Positions 1 through 8,760 of a stretch of DNA of 64,000 bases are shown here, one piece after another; within the stretch, counting starts at the first letter, position 1; the number at the start of each line of letters is the position of its first letter. Where the stretch lies: the NCBI GenBank assembly GCA_015501605.1, contig JADNRZ010000004.1, positions 806,001 through 870,000 of the forward strand. The letters are read 5' to 3'. Origin of the DNA: Panaeolus papilionaceus (Eukaryota; Basidiomycota; Agaricomycetes; Agaricales). The translations under genes and the position numbers were made by a program. The notes under the pieces were generated by a model. That model ran no database searches, was not told where the DNA came from, and saw nothing but the letters and a program-made list of their open reading frames with translations.

Positions 1-2
1 CT

Positions 3-2087
3 GCCTTCCAGTCCATCAAGGATGCTGTCACCTCCTCCCCTGTCCTTGCTGCTCCCAATAATGATCTCCCTTTCCGGCTTGAAGCTGACTCTTCAGACTT
101 TGCCACTGGTGCTGTACTCTCTCAACAGTCTCCAGAAGATGGAAAGTGGCATCCCATTGCTTTCTTCTCCAAGTCACTCTCTCCTGTTGAAAGGAACTAT
201 GAGATTCATGACAAGGAAATGCTTGCAATCATTCGAGCCTTGCAGGAATGGAGACACTTCCTTGAGGGTGCCCGCCACAAGTTTGAGATCTGGACTGACC
301 ACAAGAACTTGGAGTACTTCATGTCGTCTCAGAACCTCAACCGCAGGCAAGCCCGCTGGTCTCTCACTCTGGCGCGCTTTGACTTCGTCATGCAGCACAA
401 GGCAGGAGCTACTATGGGAAAAGCAGATGCCCTCTCACGTCGGTCTGACCATGGTTCTAGTGAACGTGACAACCAGAACATCACCCTCCTCACCCCCGGG
501 ATGTTTGCAGTTCGTGCACTAGAAGGTCTGGAATTTGTTGGACAGGAACGCTCTCTGGTTCGTGAGATCCGTCGACATTCCAAGGAGGCCTCTGATCTTG
601 AGGACACTGTGGCCAAGGCAGTCAAGGCGCTCAGAAAGACTGGATCTCAGTCTCTTCGCTCCTCAGAGTGGGATGAAGCTGATGGTCTTATCTACTTCTG
701 TGGAAAGCTCTATGTTCCACCAGGTGGTGATCTTCGTCGTCGCATTGTGGCTCTCTGCCATGACTCCACTCTTGCTGGACACCCTGGACGTTGGAAGACC
801 TTGGAACTTGTGTCTAGGAACTATTGGTGGCCTCGCATGTCTAAGTTCATTGGACTCTACACCAGCACCTGTGACATGTGTCTTAGGACCAAGACCATCA
901 GGCAGCGACCCCTTGGAGAACTTGAGCCCCTTGCTGTTCCTGACCGCCGTTGGGACCATATCAGTGTGGACTTCATTGTCGAGCTTCCCGAGTCCAATGG
1001 TTATGATGCCATCATGGTTGTTGTTGACTCCCTTTCCAAACGCGCCCACTTCACTGCTACCACTACCACTGTCTCTGCCCTAGGCACTGCCCGCATGTAT
1101 CGTGACCATATCTGGAAACTCCATGGCCTTCCATCCAAGGTAGTCTCTGATCGCGGTCCACAGTTCATTGCAGAGTTCACTACTGAACTCTACAGGCTGC
1201 TTGGGATTGAGCCAGCTCGTAGCACTGCCTATCACCCTCAAACTGATGGGCAGACTGAGCGTGTCAACCAGGAGTTGGAACAATACCTCAGGCTCTACAT
1301 CTCTGAGCGACAAGACGACTGGTACGACATCCTTTCCATGGCTGAGTTTGCCTACAACAACCATGTCCACTCCTCCACCCAGCAGACTCCCTTCCTTCTA
1401 GACTCTGGTCAACATCCTCGCATGGGCTTTGAACCTCTTCCTCCCTCCCGGATGGAAACTGTGAATGAGTTCACTGATAGGATGAAGACTGCTCTTGAGG
1501 AAGCTCGTGCTGCCTTAGCAGCTGCTAAGGAGGACATGGCTAGGTACTACAACTGGCGTCGCACCAAGGCTCCTGAGATCAAGCCTGGAGATCGTGTCTA
1601 CCTTGATGCTTCAGACATCCAAACCACTCGGCCATCCAAGAAGCTCTCCCACAAGCGAGTTGGTCCTTACCCAGTCATTTCTAGTGTTGGAAAGAATGCC
1701 TACCGTCTTCAGCTTCCTAAATCCCTCTCCCGCATCCATCCAGTCTTCCATGTTGTCAGACTCACACCTGCTCCTTTTGATCCTATCTCTGGTCGAAGAG
1801 CCAAGCTACCCCCACCTCCTGTGCTTGTTGACAATGTCGAAGAGTTTGTTGTGGAGAAGATTTTAAACAGCAAGTTCATCAGAGGCAAACTTCGATACCT
1901 GATCAAATGGGAAGGATACGATGCTGGTTGGAATTCTTGGGAACCAGCTGACGATGTCCATGCTCCTGACCTCATCAGGGACTTCTATGCAGAGAATCCT
2001 AAGGCTCCAAAGGTTATCAGGACCACTTATGCTCACACTCCTTACAAACAGGCTGGACTTCATGCTTCGAGGGCGAAGCAATCCTAG
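3..2087 (+). CDS. Ty3/gypsy Pol polyprotein, C-terminal part (RNase H, integrase, chromodomain)
   Basis: Partial CDS, open at the left edge in frame 3 and ending at TAG 2085-2087. The first ~140 codons are the end of the RT connection and an RNase H domain (LEADSSDFATGAVLSQ, then the DHKNLEYF and ADALSRR motifs). An H2C2 zinc-binding segment follows (CHDSTLAGH ... CDMC). The integrase core has its acidic triad in VDFIVELP, SDRGPQF and TAYHPQTDGQTERVNQELE. The last ~60 residues form a chromodomain (YLIKWEGY, WNSWEP), which in chromoviruses directs integration to marked chromatin. There is no stop or frameshift in 695 codons, so this part looks intact. The long in-frame ORF begins with ATG at 219, but that Met is internal to RNase H and is not the real start. 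Confidence 0.93.
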   Translation, partial: AFQSIKDAVTSSPVLAAPNNDLPFRLEADSSDFATGAVLSQQSPEDGKWHPIAFFSKSLSPVERNYEIHDKEMLAIIRALQEWRHFLEGARHKFEIWTDHKNLEYFMSSQNLNRRQARWSLTLARFDFVMQHKAGATMGKADALSRRSDHGSSERDNQNITLLTPGMFAVRALEGLEFVGQERSLVREIRRHSKEASDLEDTVAKAVKALRKTGSQSLRSSEWDEADGLIYFCGKLYVPPGGDLRRRIVALCHDSTLAGHPGRWKTLELVSRNYWWPRMSKFIGLYTSTCDMCLRTKTIRQRPLGELEPLAVPDRRWDHISVDFIVELPESNGYDAIMVVVDSLSKRAHFTATTTTVSALGTARMYRDHIWKLHGLPSKVVSDRGPQFIAEFTTELYRLLGIEPARSTAYHPQTDGQTERVNQELEQYLRLYISERQDDWYDILSMAEFAYNNHVHSSTQQTPFLLDSGQHPRMGFEPLPPSRMETVNEFTDRMKTALEEARAALAAAKEDMARYYNWRRTKAPEIKPGDRVYLDASDIQTTRPSKKLSHKRVGPYPVISSVGKNAYRLQLPKSLSRIHPVFHVVRLTPAPFDPISGRRAKLPPPPVLVDNVEEFVVEKILNSKFIRGKLRYLIKWEGYDAGWNSWEPADDVHAPDLIRDFYAENPKAPKVIRTTYAHTPYKQAGLHASRAKQS

Positions 2088-2095
2088 AGGGGGGG
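2086..2095 (+). other. Polypurine tract of the gypsy element
   Basis: A purine run (AGAGGGGGGG) overlaps the pol stop codon and ends three bases before the LTR. In LTR retrotransposons such a tract primes plus-strand DNA synthesis immediately upstream of the 3' LTR. Confidence 0.8.
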
Positions 2096-2098
2096 TAA

Positions 2099-2503
2099 TG
2101 TCAGGGGATCTCCTGCTACCTCCTATTCCTTTCCTTATTATCATCTCTCTGTCTCTCCTTTCTCCATTTCCTTTGCTCTATCTCATTATCTGGACATATC
2201 ATGGACTCATAGATATTATATTACACTCTCCTTTAGTTGCCATTCATTCATTATTTAGTTGTTGCCACTGTTACATAGTCATTCCTTTGTGTTTCCCTTT
2301 GTTTGTTTCCAAAGGCATTGTTTGGCATCAAGGCTGATGCCAATGCCAGCTCATCACTTAAATAGCTGTTTCACCTGGGTTTGATCCTTTACCTCTTTCT
2401 CTTTGGATCTCCCCCAGGTGAGCCTACTTCCTGTATTTATGTAGAGCTGATATATATCTTTGGATCTCCCCCAGGACTTGTGTGTGTCTGAGGTGCCCTT
2501 ACA
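2099..2503 (+). repeat. 3' LTR of the gypsy element
   Basis: The LTR begins TGTCAG directly after the polypurine tract. I place its end at CTTACA, whose reverse complement TGTAAG matches the start in five of six bases, giving the usual TG...CA termini and a length of about 405 bp. Right after it the recombinase reading frame on the minus strand resumes. It holds a TATA-like TTAAATAG near 2358 and two 19-bp direct copies of one sequence at 2400-2418 and 2457-2475. The right boundary is inferred, since the 5' LTR is not in the window. Confidence 0.7.
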
Positions 2504-3175
2504 GTCATCTTCCCCGTTCCATTGTGCCTGGTTGAACACGTGCCAGTACCTCACACCTGAGAGCCAGGTTGAGATGGTCTTTCCTTCATATGAACCCCTG
2601 CAGTGTGCCACGAACGAGGCAAGGAGGGGGGCCGAGGCAGGCATACGTGCCTCCTCGGATATGTCGAATGCGTCGCAGAATTGGTGAAAACGGAGGAGGC
2701 CTGATCCGTAGGCCATGCGTGTACTGAGTGCGAGGGCCTCCTCAACTGCCTGGTATGTCTTTTCAACCAAGATGTCCGGGATGGACGACGCAAGCTCTAA
2801 CTTCCGACGACGCGCGTATGGGCTTGACCATAAAGCCAGGCGTTTCGCGGCTGGAACTGGTGGCCGGAATTCACTGACATTGGCCAATTTCGAGGCGTTA
2901 CGATCCGCCTGACGTGTCGCTTTGGACGAGGTCGCTGGAGCAGATGGAACGGGGACAGCACATGTACTCGTTGTGGTAAGTAAAGAGCTAAACCTTTGTT
3001 GATACCGGTCTCCAACCAAGGTGGGAATCCCGAGGTTCCCATGTCCTGTGGGAGCTGCATCAGAATGGGTTGCCTTCTGGGCCACCCCAGATCCCGGAGA
3101 CGGTGAGGCGACAGAAGCAGGAGAAAATGTCGCAATCGGCAGGCAGGTGTCAAATGGTGAGCGCTGCATGACCAT
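2504..3175 (-). pseudogene. Tyrosine recombinase, N-terminal part, disrupted by the gypsy insertion
   Basis: About 224 codons starting MVMQRSPFD. The first ~110 residues are low-complexity and Ala/Pro/Ser-rich. Residues ~120-215 form an all-helical core-binding (SAM-like) segment, with ALSTRMAYGSGLLRFHQFCD and TISTWLSGVRYWH as landmarks, typical of fungal YR retroelements. The reading frame runs straight into the gypsy LTR at 2503 and then acquires LTR-derived codons. The catalytic domain (Arg, His-x-x-Arg, Tyr) would be on the far side of the gypsy element. As it stands the gene cannot make a full recombinase. A separate ATG and a ~450-bp spacer suggest it was expressed apart from RT. Confidence 0.72.
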
Positions 3176-3621
3176 GGGCTCAATTTCAAAGGTTTGTTAG
3201 GAGCAGGTTGAGGTTTCGGAGTACTCTATGAAGTGTGATCTTATCACAATCCAGATGTGATAAAGTGAAATGGCCACAAATGATGGCATCTAGTAATTGA
3301 TGTTGACAATTCTGAACAGTACAGTTGTGATCGAGAACTATGTGCAGGTATCTGAATGCGAGTGAAAACGAGTCGTGCAATGATCAAGTCAAAGAAATGC
3401 GATGTGCGAATGCAAGTGCGAGAGTAATGAAATCGTGAATGTCTGTCCGAATCTAAGTGCAAGTGTGATGAAGAGATCTGGTGCAGGTACAACAAAAGTC
3501 CGCGATTCTAGGAACGAAGTCTAGTGCGAGCAGTGCAATGAGCGAGGATGAATCTAATAAGTGCAACAGAACAAATTATCGGGAGGAACAAGTGGGGGAT
3601 GACAAATACGAGACGAGCCAG
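3176..3621 (-). other. Spacer between RT/RNase H and recombinase genes of the Ngaro-like element
   Basis: 446 bp between the RT stop and the recombinase ATG. Only short ORFs on either strand, none with recognisable motifs. It may hold an internal promoter or 5' leader for the recombinase. I see no methyltransferase or hydrolase domain here. Confidence 0.5.
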
Positions 3622-6600
3622 TCAAGCGAAAAATTGGGTTATCTCCTGCGGAATCGCGAAAGGGAGATCAAGCATAAGAGACGCCCCTCCTGGGATACCC
3701 CTCGAGATAGGGTCGGCAGGGTTGTCGGCCGAAGCCACATAGATCAGGTTCGGAACAATGAAACGAGATAAGAGGACAGAGTAAGAGCGTCGAATCGACA
3801 TGTTAATGTGATAGTTGGCGCTGCGTCCCTTGGTCATCAGCCCGATCGTACCCTGATTATCCGAATGCAGGGCTACCTCGCAGTTCTGAACACCCATCGA
3901 TTCGAGGTAGTAGATAGCGAATTCAATCGCCAGAGTTTCCAACCAACAGATGCCTCTACCCGAGGCGTCATCAGACCAGTTGTCTACCAAACGAAAAGCC
4001 CTCCACCTGTCATCGATGCAAACACCAATGCCCCAGGATGTGCTGGCATCAACGTAGATGGCGAGATGGAGGGGAGGTCCCTGTGGGACGAGCTGACGGT
4101 AGAAGTCCCCTTTGACTAGCTCTTCCCTCCACCACATCAGGTCGGTTATCGATGAACGAGAGGGGTGTTTTGTTATGTTCTGATTGCCTTGGAACGAGGC
4201 GGCAAGGTTTGAGATCGAGGAAAGGTGTGACCTGCCTTCGAGGTACACAACCGTGAGGTAACAGAGAGATCTGTGGATCTTGTTGACGTCGAGGAGGTGG
4301 CAACCGTTAACCTTCCGGTTGAACCTGCTGATGAACATATCAACACGACGGAGGAATTTCAACCTCTTCTGTTCTGGTACCCAAACACGGTGGAGCACTA
4401 GGTCCCAGGCAAGTCCAATGAAAACCGTCGTACTCGAAAATGTCAGATCACCCTTTTCGGGGTGCCACGGGATGCAGAGTGCAGCAATGCGACGAAGGAT
4501 CTCTGGGCGATCGTAAAGGTAACGATAGGGACCATCCACGAACGGGCCGTCCTCGACTGGGTATCGGAAGATCTTAAGATCATCCTCGTATTTCAGAACG
4601 GGGCGAACGCCCTCAGCGATCCAAATGTCCACAGCGGCATTGGCAATCATGCCCGCATTGCTGCTGGCACTGGATAATCCAAAAGGCACGGTGTGGTCAA
4701 TATAAAACTGACCCTCCACTGTGCCCTGGAGTACTACCCAGGCCTTGTGGTCCGGGACCACAGGACAGGTGCGATGGAATTTTTCGATGTCTAGTGTGCA
4801 GGCCTGCGTGCCTGGAGGTGCTCGCGCCACCTATCAATCAAACGGTCAGCATACGAGCTGATGCAAGTCAGATGCGTGAGGCTCGTGCCCTCGCAGGTGA
4901 TCTCAACTCACCAGTTCTACGACACTGAACGCAGTGTCAAAACGAGTCGGGAAGTCATCCTTCTCGATGAAGGAATTGACTGAAGCCGCCGTCTTGGCGT
5001 CTTTTGAAAGGTGACGACAAACTCGGAGTTTGTCGGGCTCACCAGGAGCCTGGGGCTGGACCGCAACGATAAGCGGTGATGACTGGAAAGGGCCACGAAG
5101 TATCGCCTCCACCTTCTCGCGGGTGAAGGGGCCCGACATGCGGCCTGCAAGCAATTCGGTTTTGACGTATTTGTCGACTTCTTCGGGATATTCTTCAACG
5201 GTTTTGTGGTTTTTGATAACGATTGTCGACTGGAGCAAGGGCATCTTGCCCAAAGGGAATCCATGTTGGAGATTTGAGACGAGGTCGGGATAGGAGTCAG
5301 TGAGGTTGTGCTTGTGCAGAAGGGTCTTGAAAGCTTGAGCGTTGTATGGCGTGACAATGCGAGAGAAAATTTGAGGGAGGATGTGAAGAGAGGGGTCGAA
5401 CGGTGGGCGCCGGTGAACGAGGTGAGAAAGGGAAGGATATACGAGTCTGCAAGGTTCAGCGGCGGCGAGGAATTCATCCAAATCAGTTGGATTTAGAACA
5501 CTGACCTGACTGGGAGTGATGCTTGGAGTCTCCGCAGTAGGAACAGACGTGGAGTCTGGTGTTGCTGTGGGTGCATGGTCCCCTGGGGATGTTGTCACCA
5601 TGTACGTTCCAGACGATGCATATCTCCTTGTTGGCTGGTGTGAGGAGTTTGGAGTTCTCGAAACGGGCGTAAGTGTCTCCACTGCTGGGGAACTTTTTGA
5701 GGGTGGCTGGGTGCTCTCTGAGAGAGTGTTCGGAGCTGTGGCAGACGAGGCAGGACCCTTGCGCCTGCGTTTGCTTCCGAAAGGACTGACCTGAGCCACC
5801 GGCTCTCTCCTTACCCTTGTTGACGCGACCCTGGCCACTCGAGCCCTGAGCTTGTGAACTGGCGTTGGTGAAGGAGGCCATGGTGGCTTTGAGTGCTTCG
5901 TGGCCATTCTGAGGTCATGGGTGTCCTTCATGGAGATCCACCTCGAAATGTAGAAGCTGTGCGGTTCCCTGGTTCTGGTAGCGTGCCAGTTGAATCGCAT
6001 TTCGGCCTCTATGGACTTCCAGGAGGGATAGTACTTCTCCGAGTCGTCCTGGGAGGTGAAGAAGTTGAAGTGTTCCCTCCACATAGCGGTCCAGGATCCG
6101 CCTCCCGGCGTAACGTCCCTGAGCTTCTGGAATTCGATCATGTTGTCCCGAGCCTCGAGGAATTGTGCGTAGGTGAGGCTGCCAGCTGGGATCTCGAGAG
6201 CCTTATGAAGTGCCTCGATGTCGATAATGTTGGGGTGCTTCCCAGTTTCGCCATCGAGAAGGGTACCCTTAGTGGTGGTGAGACCTCCGGCTTGATTAGC
6301 AGCAATATATACGAGGGAGCGCCTGAGAAAGAACTCGTTCGGGAGACAGACCCGAGACTCGGTAACGAACATGATGTCAGGGAAGTTGATGGGAGTCGGG
6401 TCGCCAGGGGTGCGGAGCGTGATAAGATCTCCATCCATGCACTGCCTCTTTGCGAGCTTATCAGAGCTGTCCTGATTGCTATCTGATTTCCGCTTGTTAG
6501 TGTCCCTTTTTGTGATAAAATCAGAGACTCTAGAGGCAATGCCGAGTGAGAGGAACTGTTTCAGCATTTCATAAACGCCAGGCTTAGCGATCTCTTCGAT

Positions 6601-6912
6601 TTCATTGTCGGAAATTGTGATCAAGGAAGCCGTTTCCGATTCCGGGGTCTGAAAATTCCTATCTGCAGGGTCCAGTGCAAGCGCCGCGTGTCTGTCCGTC
6701 GCGTATTCGATGCGCTTGAGATTCGCGTCTTCGATAGCCTGGTTCTTTTTTAGGCGTAGTTGTAGGGGAAGGGATTTTATCCTGAGGGAGGTGGCGTCGT
6801 CCAGATGGGTTTTTCTGACCCTGGGGGTGGGCTGCGGTGGTGGAGTCGGAGTCGGAGGCGTTTGCGAAGTTCCTGAAGGATTGGCGCCTGAGGGTCCCGT
6901 GCTTTGCGTCAT
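3622..6912 (-). CDS. Gag-like N-terminus plus reverse transcriptase/RNase H of the Ngaro-like element (one intron)
   Basis: Two long ORFs join through a clean intron, 4831-4911 (minus-strand GTGAGT ... TTGATAG). The join reads VVEL|VARAPPG and restores the RT palm leading to CTLDIEKFHR. The ATG at 6912 starts a gag-like region (~340 residues, coiled and polar). Residues ~340-480 of this frame are Ser/Thr/Pro/Arg-rich and overlap the zinc-knuckle frame. RT proper begins near NPTDLDEFL. Catalytic landmarks are DIEKF and YEDDL (a YxDD box). RNase H acidic residues appear in YVDAST, ETLAIEFA, HSDNQG and ADNPADPISRG. Stop at 3622. The RT/RNase H part has no inactivating lesion that I can see. Whether gag and RT are one protein is uncertain. 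Confidence 0.72.
5483..5881 (-). CDS. Zinc-knuckle part of Gag in an overlapping frame
   Basis: A 132-codon open frame lies wholly inside the gag-RT ORF, shifted by -1. It carries two Cys/His clusters, CLVCHSSEHSLREHP and CSYCGDSKHHSQSGQC (CX2CX4H followed by Cys), which resemble retroelement nucleic-acid-binding knuckles. It stops a few codons later. The sensible protein is gag (from 6912) continuing into this frame near 5885-5900. Either a one-base change broke the original frame there or the shift is programmed. RT then restarts in the gag frame, giving overlapping ORF1/ORF2 as in many retroelements. Confidence 0.6.
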   Translation of the reverse strand: MASFTNASSQAQGSSGQGRVNKGKERAGGSGQSFRKQTQAQGSCLVCHSSEHSLREHPATLKKFPSSGDTYARFENSKLLTPANKEICIVWNVHGDNIPRGPCTHSNTRLHVCSYCGDSKHHSQSGQCSKSN

Positions 6913-7072
6913 GATTGCTGAGTGTTTTGATGAGCGGAAAAAAAGAAAAAGGGAGCTTTTGTCAAGCTCTTGCTGATGCGACCTAAAACTTTTCGCGGCG
7001 AGAAAGTTTCGAAGGAAAGGATGGGCAAATGGCTGCTCGAAGGCGGCGTAAGTCCACGCCCGCGCATCGGAT

Positions 7073-7098
7073 GTTTGGCTGTGTCGTCACAGCCAAAC
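7073..7098. repeat. 11-bp inverted repeat (hairpin) near the element end
   Basis: Perfect 11-bp arms, GTTTGGCTGTG and CACAGCCAAAC, flank a TCGT loop. It is the strongest palindrome seen in the window and lies in the terminal region of the YR retrotransposon. Confidence 0.85.
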
Positions 7099-7137
7099 GA
7101 TGACACGCTCATGCTGACTCACTGCATCTTATCCTCT

Positions 7138-7156
7138 GATGAGGCTTCGCCTCATC
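7138..7156. repeat. 8-bp inverted repeat (hairpin) near the element end
   Basis: GATGAGGC and GCCTCATC flank a 3-nt TTC loop. It is 40 bp outside the larger hairpin and about 90 bp before the YeeE ATG. Confidence 0.8.
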
Positions 7157-7245
7157 CCGGAACTCGTGAAAAGTAAATTAAAAAAGGTCTCTATTAAAAG
7201 GAAAAGGAAAAGAAAAAAAAAAAGTTCTCTCAACTTTTAACTATC

Positions 7246-8531
7246 ATGTCTCATCCAACTCCCATACAATCATTCGTTGGTGGTTTCACTTTTCCAGTCA
7301 TTACTCACCAATTAATGCTACTCAACGGAAATGTTTTCGGTATCTCCGGTTTCGTTCATCGTGCAGCCAAGGGAAATTTGGAAGGTGTGGCCGGTGCTGC
7401 AGGTCTCATCTTTGGAGGAATTTTGGTAGCAAGGTTGGAAGGAGGTGGTCCTGCAAAACTAATTGTACACCTCCCTCAAATTTTAGTCTCGGGTTTTCTC
7501 GTGGGTCTAGGAACAAAGGTGGTGATATCCACATTTGCCCCTGTGTCTCACTTGCTAACATCAACCCTAGCTCGCTAATGGTTGCACTTCAGGGTATGCT
7601 TTGCATAACACAAAGAATTTCACCAAAATCAATCCTAATAACATTGCTTTCTAAAAGTCATATGATATGTGGCCTTTCGCGTTTATCAATCCGGTATGTC
7701 TTCGCGCATCTTATATATAGTCCGTCTTGACGCCCGTGCTTCTTATGACATCAGATCGTTAGCGGCCACTGCCGTTTTCTTCACGACTGGCGTCGTTACT
7801 ACCCACCTTTTGCACGGCGACCTTCCTGCTGCTTCATCTATTGACTGGTCGTTCCCTCAAGAGAGTAAGGCCCTCTTGGCACTTCAGTCCATTCCATTCT
7901 CGCTATCCGTCTTGCTCTATTTCTTGGTAAGCCATGTGTATCATCCTTCAAAACCGCTCGAACCTCATCTCGGCCTAGAATTCTGCGAAACAGAGTGGCA
8001 ATGAAGGGGAACCACAGCAGAAGCCCCCGAATTTTGCGCTCCGCCTTTTAACTTACTTCGCCACAGGATTGCAATTTTCCCTTGCACTTCACCTATCCAA
8101 GCTAAGCGAAGCCTCTCGTGTCTCTGCGTTCCTCTTGCTTCCATTCAGCCGCGCCTTCGACCCCTCTTTGGCCTTCGCTGCTGGCAGCGCTATTCCCTTG
8201 GGCATTACCCTTTACCGCTATTCTCGCGGCAACCTGGTTCCACGCCTCGGGGGAGCTTGGTCAATCCCGAAAGGTGGTATGGTCGATAAAAAATTGTTGA
8301 TCGGATCCTTGCTCTTCGGCATGGGCTGGGGTGCAGCAGGCATTTGTCGTAAGTCTTATCAGCCAAAATGCACCACCGCAGTTCCTGATTTCAACCTTTT
8401 TTTTTGCAGCTGGACCTGGTCTCCTCAACTTCGGTCGCGCACTTGGATCTGGTAGCCAGGAACTCCTCTCTTATGGCGCTTGGCTGGGATTTATGATCCT
8501 CGGAGGATTAGTTGCCAACGTATTGGCATAG
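7246..8531 (+). CDS. YeeE/YedE-family sulfur-compound transporter
   Basis: Integral membrane protein of the YeeE/YedE (DUF395) family, whose characterised bacterial members take up thiosulfate. I join six exons: 7246-7518, 7571-7593, 7658-7693, 7755-7926, 8018-8348 and 8410-8531; the fifth could start at 8021 instead. The joined protein shows the family's signature segments: GLGTKLANGCTSGHMICGLSRLS with its conserved Cys, SLAATAVFF, and FGMGWGAAGICPGPGL near the C-terminus, in a roughly two-fold repeated, Gly-rich hydrophobic chain. Exons 2 and 3 are only 23 and 36 nt but are needed to rebuild the NGCTSGHMICG motif. Expected to sit in the plasma membrane or an organellar membrane. Substrate is inferred from the family. 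Confidence 0.85.
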
Positions 8532-8760
8532 GGCTGATCATAACAGGTGGTCCTGTATTATTATTTTAATTTAAAAGACTTGAATCATGTAACCTCCACT
8601 AATTGCAAATAATTCCCATATGCAAACCCTTCGTCAGGACGGACCTTTCTTCCCTATTTCATACGTCCTTCGACGGACATTGTCCAACGAAATAAAAATT
8701 AGAGATGTGCAGGTACAATATGGTACAACAGGTTCAGACTGGAAAACTACCTGGGGTGTA

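Larger units (their letters stand above)
1..2503 (+). mobile_element. Ty3/gypsy chromovirus retrotransposon, 3' part
   Basis: The window opens inside the pol gene of an LTR retrotransposon and runs through RNase H, integrase, chromodomain, polypurine tract and a 3' LTR. The order RT/RNase H then integrase, with a C-terminal chromodomain, is the Ty3/gypsy (Metaviridae) chromovirus arrangement. The reading frame is open up to the window edge, so this looks like a recently inserted copy. Gag, protease, most of RT, the primer-binding site and the 5' LTR lie outside the window. The element sits within the tyrosine recombinase gene of another retroelement on the opposite strand. Confidence 0.92.
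2504..7160 (-). mobile_element. Ngaro/DIRS-like tyrosine-recombinase retrotransposon, interrupted by gypsy
   Basis: On the minus strand, reading from right to left, there is a gag-like ORF, an overlapping zinc-knuckle frame, a reverse transcriptase/RNase H with a YxDD box, a spacer, and the N-terminal part of a tyrosine recombinase. That gene set is diagnostic of YR retrotransposons (DIRS, Ngaro and relatives), which integrate by recombinase instead of a DDE integrase. No methyltransferase domain follows RNase H, which fits Ngaro better than DIRS1; Ngaro elements are known from mushrooms. The recombinase C-terminus and the inner repeats lie beyond the gypsy insertion, outside the window. The outer limit near 7160 is a guess from hairpins and from the start of the host gene. 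Confidence 0.78.
6913..7245. other. Left end of the Ngaro-like element and shared upstream region with YeeE gene
   Basis: 333 bp between the gag ATG (minus) and the YeeE ATG (plus). It contains two near-perfect hairpins (listed separately) and then an A-rich run at ~7165-7225. The element boundary must fall here. Any promoter of the YeeE gene must be in this stretch or inside the element. Confidence 0.6.

Noticed and set aside
219..2087. ATG 219 as the start of a complete 622-codon gene
   Set aside because: The same frame is open to position 3 and reads RNase H sequence upstream, so the Met is internal.
5516..6486. Long plus-strand frames opposite gag (5516-5794, 5893-6486)
   Set aside because: Antisense shadows of gag; composition is Val/Glu/Gly-rich without motifs.
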